This document shows, one piece after another, positions 60,099-64,000 of a DNA stretch of 64,000 nucleotides. The stretch comes from Pseudolysobacter sp964466115 (GTDB taxonomy: Bacteria > Pseudomonadota > Gammaproteobacteria > Xanthomonadales > Rhodanobacteraceae). Each line of letters opens with the position of its first letter. Within the stretch, counting starts at the first letter, position 1. Both the position numbers and the translations under genes were made by a program. The stretch covers positions 1 to 64,000 of the forward strand of contig CAYXMH010000013.1 of NCBI GenBank assembly GCA_964466115.1. The letters are read 5' to 3'. A model generated the notes under the pieces. The model made no database searches, was not told where the DNA came from, and was given only the letters and a program-made list of their open reading frames with translations.

Positions 60099-61136
60099 AT
60101 GTCCGTTGAACCCGAAACTCTGACTTATCGCGCCGCCGGCGTCGACATCGATGCCGGCAATGCCGTGGTCGAGCGCATCAAGCCCCTGGTGGCGCGCACC
60201 TTCCGCAAAGAAGTGATGACTGGTCTTGGTGGTTTTGGCTCGTTGTTTGAGCTTGCCGGGCGTTATCGCGAACCGGTGTTGGTGTCCGGAACCGACGGCG
60301 TGGGAACCAAATTGAAACTGGCGCAAATGCTCAATCGCCACGATACGATCGGCATCGACTTGGTCGGCATGTGTGTCAACGATGTTTTGGTGCAAGCGGC
60401 CGAACCGTTGTTTTTTCTGGATTACTTCGCCACTGGAAAGCTCGACGTCGACCAAACCGTCGCCGTCGTTTCTGGGATTGCCCGGGGCTGCGAATTGGCC
60501 GGGTGCGCCCTCGTCGGCGGGGAAACCGCGGAAATGCCGGATATGTATCCACCCGGCGAATACGACCTGGCGGGTTTCTGTGTCGGAGCGGTGGAAAAAT
60601 CGAATTTGATTAATGGATCCGAGATTCGCGCCGGCGACGCCATTATTGGCATCGCGTCCAGCGGACCGCACTCCAACGGCTATTCACTGGTACGAAAAAT
60701 ATTAGCGCGTGCCGGCAATCCGCTTGATCTTGCCATCGGCAATGCAAAGTTAAGCGACGCGTTGCTCGCGCCGACCACGATCTACGTAAAGGCCGTCTTA
60801 GATCTGCTGCCGCGCGTGTCGGTGCACGGCATGGCGCATATCACCGGCGGCGGTCTTAAAGAAAACATTATCCGGGTGGTACCGCAAGATCTTGGCATCG
60901 CCATTGATACGCAATCCTGGCGATTGCCCGCCGTTTTCCAATGGCTACAAGCGGAAGGCAACGTAGCCAATGACGAAATGTGGAGAACATTTAACTGCGG
61001 CATCGGATATACGATCATTCTGGCGGAAAACGAAGTGGCCGCCGCGATTGCCGCCCTGGCCCAATCCGGACTATCGGCGCAGAAAATTGGGTATGTCGAG
61101 TCGGTTAAAAACGATGAACGCGTACGCATCGGTTAA
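60099..61136 (+). CDS. purM: Phosphoribosylformylglycinamidine cyclo-ligase
   Basis: A 345-residue AIR synthetase for the fifth step of purine synthesis. Motifs: LTYRAAGVDIDAGNAVVE, GGFGSLFEL, VSGTDGVGTKLKLA (ATP-binding), MCVNDVLVQAAEPLFFLDYF, VGGETAEMPDMY and HITGGGLKENIIRV. It precedes purN by 15 nt. The 153-bp gap to DUF2066 likely holds its promoter; no PurR-type box was recognised. Confidence 0.97.
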   Translation: MSVEPETLTYRAAGVDIDAGNAVVERIKPLVARTFRKEVMTGLGGFGSLFELAGRYREPVLVSGTDGVGTKLKLAQMLNRHDTIGIDLVGMCVNDVLVQAAEPLFFLDYFATGKLDVDQTVAVVSGIARGCELAGCALVGGETAEMPDMYPPGEYDLAGFCVGAVEKSNLINGSEIRAGDAIIGIASSGPHSNGYSLVRKILARAGNPLDLAIGNAKLSDALLAPTTIYVKAVLDLLPRVSVHGMAHITGGGLKENIIRVVPQDLGIAIDTQSWRLPAVFQWLQAEGNVANDEMWRTFNCGIGYTIILAENEVAAAIAALAQSGLSAQKIGYVESVKNDERVRIG

Positions 61137-61151
61137 TCACTCCTGAAGCTC

Positions 61152-61814
61152 ATGCCTTCACCTCTTCGTTTGGTGGTTCTTGCTTCGGGCCGCGGCAGCA
61201 ATCTGCAAGCCTTGATTGCGGCGCATGCAAACGGGGACCTCGCGGTGGAAATTGTCGCGGTATTATCCGATAAGCCTGCCGCACACGCGTTGGAGCACGC
61301 CCGTGCGTCCGGCATCCCCGCCATTGGGTTAACGCCTCGCAGTTATCCCGATCGCATCAGTTACGATCACGCCCTCTTCGAACGCATCGCCGAGTTCAAA
61401 CCTGAGCTTATCGTCATGGCCGGTTTTATGCGCGTGGTTAGCGCGCCGGTGATTAGCGCGTGGAACGGGAAAATTATCAATATCCACCCTTCGCTTTTAC
61501 CAAAATACCCCGGGTTGCACACGCATCAACGCGCTCTTGCGGCAGGTGATTCGCAACACGGTGTTAGCGTGCATTTCGTCACAGCGGTGTTGGATGGCGG
61601 CCCAGCAATTGCGCAGGCAACAATTGCTGTCAACCAAACCGATACCGCGGAATCGTTAGCGCAACGCCTGCTGCCTCAAGAGCATCGATTGCTGATTGCA
61701 TGTGTGAAACTTCTGGCGCAACGGCGCATCCAACTGACCGCATCCGGTGTCACCCTCGATGGGCTTGTGCGGGATACGCCTTTGCAATTGGCCGCTGACG
61801 GCCATTGGATTTAG
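61152..61814 (+). CDS. purN: Phosphoribosylglycinamide formyltransferase
   Basis: A 220-residue enzyme that formylates GAR with 10-formyltetrahydrofolate. It shows VLASGRGSNLQAL, LIVMAGFMRVVSAPVI, and the catalytic Asn-His loop IINIHPSLLPKYPG with a later Asp in HFVTAVLDGGPAIAQA. These are intact. It follows purM by 15 nt and precedes a DUF3108 gene by 15 nt. Confidence 0.97.
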   Translation: MPSPLRLVVLASGRGSNLQALIAAHANGDLAVEIVAVLSDKPAAHALEHARASGIPAIGLTPRSYPDRISYDHALFERIAEFKPELIVMAGFMRVVSAPVISAWNGKIINIHPSLLPKYPGLHTHQRALAAGDSQHGVSVHFVTAVLDGGPAIAQATIAVNQTDTAESLAQRLLPQEHRLLIACVKLLAQRRIQLTASGVTLDGLVRDTPLQLAADGHWI

Positions 61815-61829
61815 ATCGCGGAGCGCATA

Positions 61830-62597
61830 ATGAATTACCGGTTTATCATTGGATTGCTTCCATTTGCATTTTGCATAATCGCGTCAGCCCATACCGAGGC
61901 CCCCATACCGGCGTTTCATGCCGAATACCAAGTGTCGCGAAACGGCAAGGACCTCGCCCATGCCAGCTTGGACTTGCACCGAGCGGGCGACCATTGGGAA
62001 TTTATTACGCAAACGCGCGGCACCGAGGGTTTAGCCCACGCGCTGGGTTTGGATGTGCGCGAAACCTCGGAGTTTCAATGGCAAGCGGGGTTGCCGCAAG
62101 GCTTGCAATATCGCTACGCGCAAAAAGCCGCTTTCACCTCACGCCAACGCAGCATTCAGTTCGATTGGACGAAGAACCAAGCGCAATCCCACGACGACAA
62201 ACACGATTGGGAACTCGCACTGAAACCGGGGGCAATGGATCGCAATCTCATTGTCCTGGCGCTCAGTGCGGACCTCAACCGCAAAGCCACCCAGTTCAAT
62301 TATCCGGTAGTAGAGCGGGGAAAACTCGATGATAAGCGTTACGTCCAAACCAGCCGTGAAACCGTGCGCGTACCGGCCGGAGAGTTTTCCACCGTACGGA
62401 TGGAGCGCCAGCGCACGGATACCGACAAACGCACCACCAGTTGGTATGCACCGGAACGCGACTACCTACCGGTGCAACTGGAGCAGCAGGAAACCAACGG
62501 CGATACCGTCACGATGCGTTTGGTTTCATTGCAAATCGAATCCGTGAGGCCGGAGCCCGCGCCTGGCGCAGTTGAGATGCACCCGCCGCAGCAATAA
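61830..62597 (+). CDS. DUF3108 exported protein
   Basis: A 255-residue protein with a signal peptide (FIIGLLPFAFCIIASAHT) and the DUF3108 body: FHAEYQVSRNGKDLAHASLDLHRAG, WEFITQTRGT, a C-terminal SRETVRVPAGEFSTVRMERQR and TTSWYAPERDYLPVQLEQQE. The family forms a beta-barrel-like lipid-binding fold by prediction and sits next to purN in Pseudomonas too. Its function is unknown. Converges on sdaA with 13 nt between stops. Confidence 0.9.
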   Translation: MNYRFIIGLLPFAFCIIASAHTEAPIPAFHAEYQVSRNGKDLAHASLDLHRAGDHWEFITQTRGTEGLAHALGLDVRETSEFQWQAGLPQGLQYRYAQKAAFTSRQRSIQFDWTKNQAQSHDDKHDWELALKPGAMDRNLIVLALSADLNRKATQFNYPVVERGKLDDKRYVQTSRETVRVPAGEFSTVRMERQRTDTDKRTTSWYAPERDYLPVQLEQQETNGDTVTMRLVSLQIESVRPEPAPGAVEMHPPQQ

Positions 62598-62610
62598 TAC
62601 ACGCGATACC

Positions 62611-63993
62611 TCAACACTCGATCACATTCACGGCCAAGCCGCCGCGGCTGGTTTCTTTATATTTTTCCTGCATATCGCGCCCGGTATCGCGCATCGTCTT
62701 GATGACCTTATCGAGGCTAACGCGATGCTTACCGTCGCCCCGCATCGCCATGCGCTGGGCATTGATGGCCTTAACCGCACCCATGGCGTTGCGTTCAATG
62801 CACGGTATTTGCACCAACCCGCCGATTGGATCGCAAGTGAGTCCAAGATTGTGCTCCATACCGATTTCGGCCGCATTCTCCACTTGATAAACGCTGCCGC
62901 CGAGTGCCGCGGTAAGACCGCCGGCCGCCATCGAACAAGCGACGCCCACTTCGCCCTGGCAACCGACCTCCGCTCCGGAAATCGAGGCGTTTTCTTTGTA
63001 TAAAATGCCGATTGCTCCCGCCGTAAGCAAAAAATCGAGCACGCCTTCCTCGGTTGCACCCGCCACGAAGCGGATGTAGTAGTGCAGCACTGCCGGAATG
63101 ATCCCGGCGGCGCCATTGGTCGGCGCCGTCACCACGCGCCCGCCTGCGGCGTTCTCTTCATTCACCGCCAACGCGTACAGGTTCACCCAGTCAAGAATCG
63201 TCAGGGGATCTGTCAAGGCGCCTTGCGGAAGGCGGCACAATTCTTCGTACATCGCCGGTGCGCGCCGTTGCACCTTTAAGCCGCCCGGCAGCACACCATG
63301 CTCACGGATGCCGCGTGCCACGCAATCTTGCATGGCCCGCCATATTTGCAGCAACCCAGCGCGAATTTCGCCTAGCGGACGCCAAGCCATTTCATTTTCG
63401 AGCATGATTTGCGCAATGGACTTTTTCGACTCCGTGCATAACTTCAGTAACTCATCGCCACTGGTAAATGGGTGTGCCAACGCCGTGGTATCGGAAACGA
63501 TTTTGTCTTCCGCCGCTTCGTCGTGGTTGACCACGAAACCGCCGCCGACCGAATAATAGTCACGGGTATCCAGCATTTCATTGTTGGCGCCATAGGCGGT
63601 GAAACGCATCCCATTGGGATGGTGCGGCAATTTTTGGCGCTTGTTGAACACAAGATCGCCCTTCTCGTCAAAGACAATTTCGTGTTGACCCAATAAGCGG
63701 ATACGCCGATCGGCGCGGATACGTTCGAGCCGTGCCGGGATGGTCGCGGGATCAATCCGATCCGGCCATTCGCCTTCAAAACCCATCAACACCGCTTTGT
63801 CGGTGCCGTGCCCACGACCGGTAAGCGCCAACGAGCCAAATAACTCGCCCCGAATGCGCACGACGCGCTGAAGCATCCCCGCTTCAGATAATCGGTGCGT
63901 AACAAAGCGCGCCGCCGCTCGCATCGGCCCCACTGTGTGGGAAGATGAAGGCCCAATACCGATCTTAAATAAGTCGAATACGCTAACCGCCAT
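62611..63993 (-). CDS. sdaA: L-serine ammonia-lyase, iron-sulfur dependent
   Basis: A 460-residue single-chain L-serine dehydratase that makes pyruvate and ammonia. The beta domain opens with SVFDLFKIGIGPSSSHTVGPMRAA. The alpha part has TAPTNGAAGIIPAVLHYY and the [4Fe-4S] cysteines in GCQGEVGVACSMAAGGLTA and later LTCDPIGGLVQIPC. The cluster ligands appear complete. Length is standard for the fused SdaA/SdaB form. Near the window edge but complete (start at 63993). Confidence 0.96.
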   Translation of the reverse strand: MAVSVFDLFKIGIGPSSSHTVGPMRAAARFVTHRLSEAGMLQRVVRIRGELFGSLALTGRGHGTDKAVLMGFEGEWPDRIDPATIPARLERIRADRRIRLLGQHEIVFDEKGDLVFNKRQKLPHHPNGMRFTAYGANNEMLDTRDYYSVGGGFVVNHDEAAEDKIVSDTTALAHPFTSGDELLKLCTESKKSIAQIMLENEMAWRPLGEIRAGLLQIWRAMQDCVARGIREHGVLPGGLKVQRRAPAMYEELCRLPQGALTDPLTILDWVNLYALAVNEENAAGGRVVTAPTNGAAGIIPAVLHYYIRFVAGATEEGVLDFLLTAGAIGILYKENASISGAEVGCQGEVGVACSMAAGGLTAALGGSVYQVENAAEIGMEHNLGLTCDPIGGLVQIPCIERNAMGAVKAINAQRMAMRGDGKHRVSLDKVIKTMRDTGRDMQEKYKETSRGGLAVNVIEC

Positions 63994-64000
63994 GACTATG

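Noticed and set aside
1..64000. tRNA, rRNA, CRISPR arrays, integrases, transposases or phage genes
   Set aside because: Reading both strands gave no cloverleaf-like sequence, no regularly spaced direct repeats and no recombinase motifs.

Overview
The window reads as a chromosomal segment of a gammaproteobacterium, most likely in or near the Lysobacterales/Xanthomonadales, with a moderate GC content (mid-50s percent by eye, not computed). The support is gene order: yqgE-ruvX-pyrB; pilT-pilU divergent from yggS-proC-yggT; aroK-aroB followed by a DamX-type SPOR protein; a SUF-only Fe-S operon led by an Rrf2 regulator and containing SufU; amgK-murU; hda-perM-pgsA-DUF2066 divergent from purM-purN; plus a type H exosortase and many large secreted proteins. 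No rRNA, tRNA, CRISPR array, integrase or transposase was seen.

Layout. 0-9.9 kb: a cut-off secreted-protein gene, yqgE-ruvX-pyrB, a large lipoprotein, type IV pilus retraction ATPases PilU and PilT, yggS-proC-yggT, a signal-less BtuF-like protein and pdxH. 9.9-13.3 kb: a hybrid histidine kinase, an OmpR-type response regulator and exosortase XrtH. 13.3-16.1 kb: aroK, aroB, a WGR protein and a SPOR protein. 16.2-17.7 kb: an arsR-arsC-aquaporin operon with no efflux pump, driven by a promoter buried in a 34-bp palindrome. 17.7-23.1 kb: a GtrB-like glycosyltransferase, an 877-residue secreted beta-propeller protein, a CBS-pair protein, and an ECF-like sigma factor overlapping a putative anti-sigma factor. 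23.2-29.4 kb: prfC, a DUF11-type secreted protein with a probable XrtH sorting tail, and a subtilase with PKD, PPC and P domains. 29.4-32.7 kb: a 0.5-kb regulatory region, a possible small ORF and a catalytically degraded REC-GGDEF-EAL protein. 32.7-34.9 kb: an AT-richer patch of orphan genes (XRE regulator, small secreted protein, membrane-anchored protein, antitoxin-like protein).

34.9-41.7 kb: dinB, a DUF350-ygiB-ygiC module, and the riboflavin operon ribD-ribE-ribBA-ribH ending in a repeat pair and a strong bidirectional terminator. 41.7-48.6 kb: a second, PA-domain subtilase of 1128 residues, an M20 peptidase, a ComEA-like helix-hairpin-helix protein, a SET protein and a HutD/Ves protein. 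48.6-55.0 kb: the suf operon (rrf2-sufB-sufC-sufD-sufS-sufU-GNAT-Rieske) behind a promoter whose -10 lies inside a perfect inverted repeat. 55.0-64.0 kb: amgK-murU (peptidoglycan recycling), hda-perM-pgsA-DUF2066, purM-purN-DUF3108 and sdaA.

Most of the window is housekeeping. The less ordinary parts are the exosortase H with its probable target 12 kb away, the pumpless ars operon with a near-leaderless regulator, the inactive c-di-GMP-type receptor with a coupled small ORF, the orphan patch at 32.7-34.9 kb, and a D-x-I-F...F-E motif recurring in several exported or membrane proteins.
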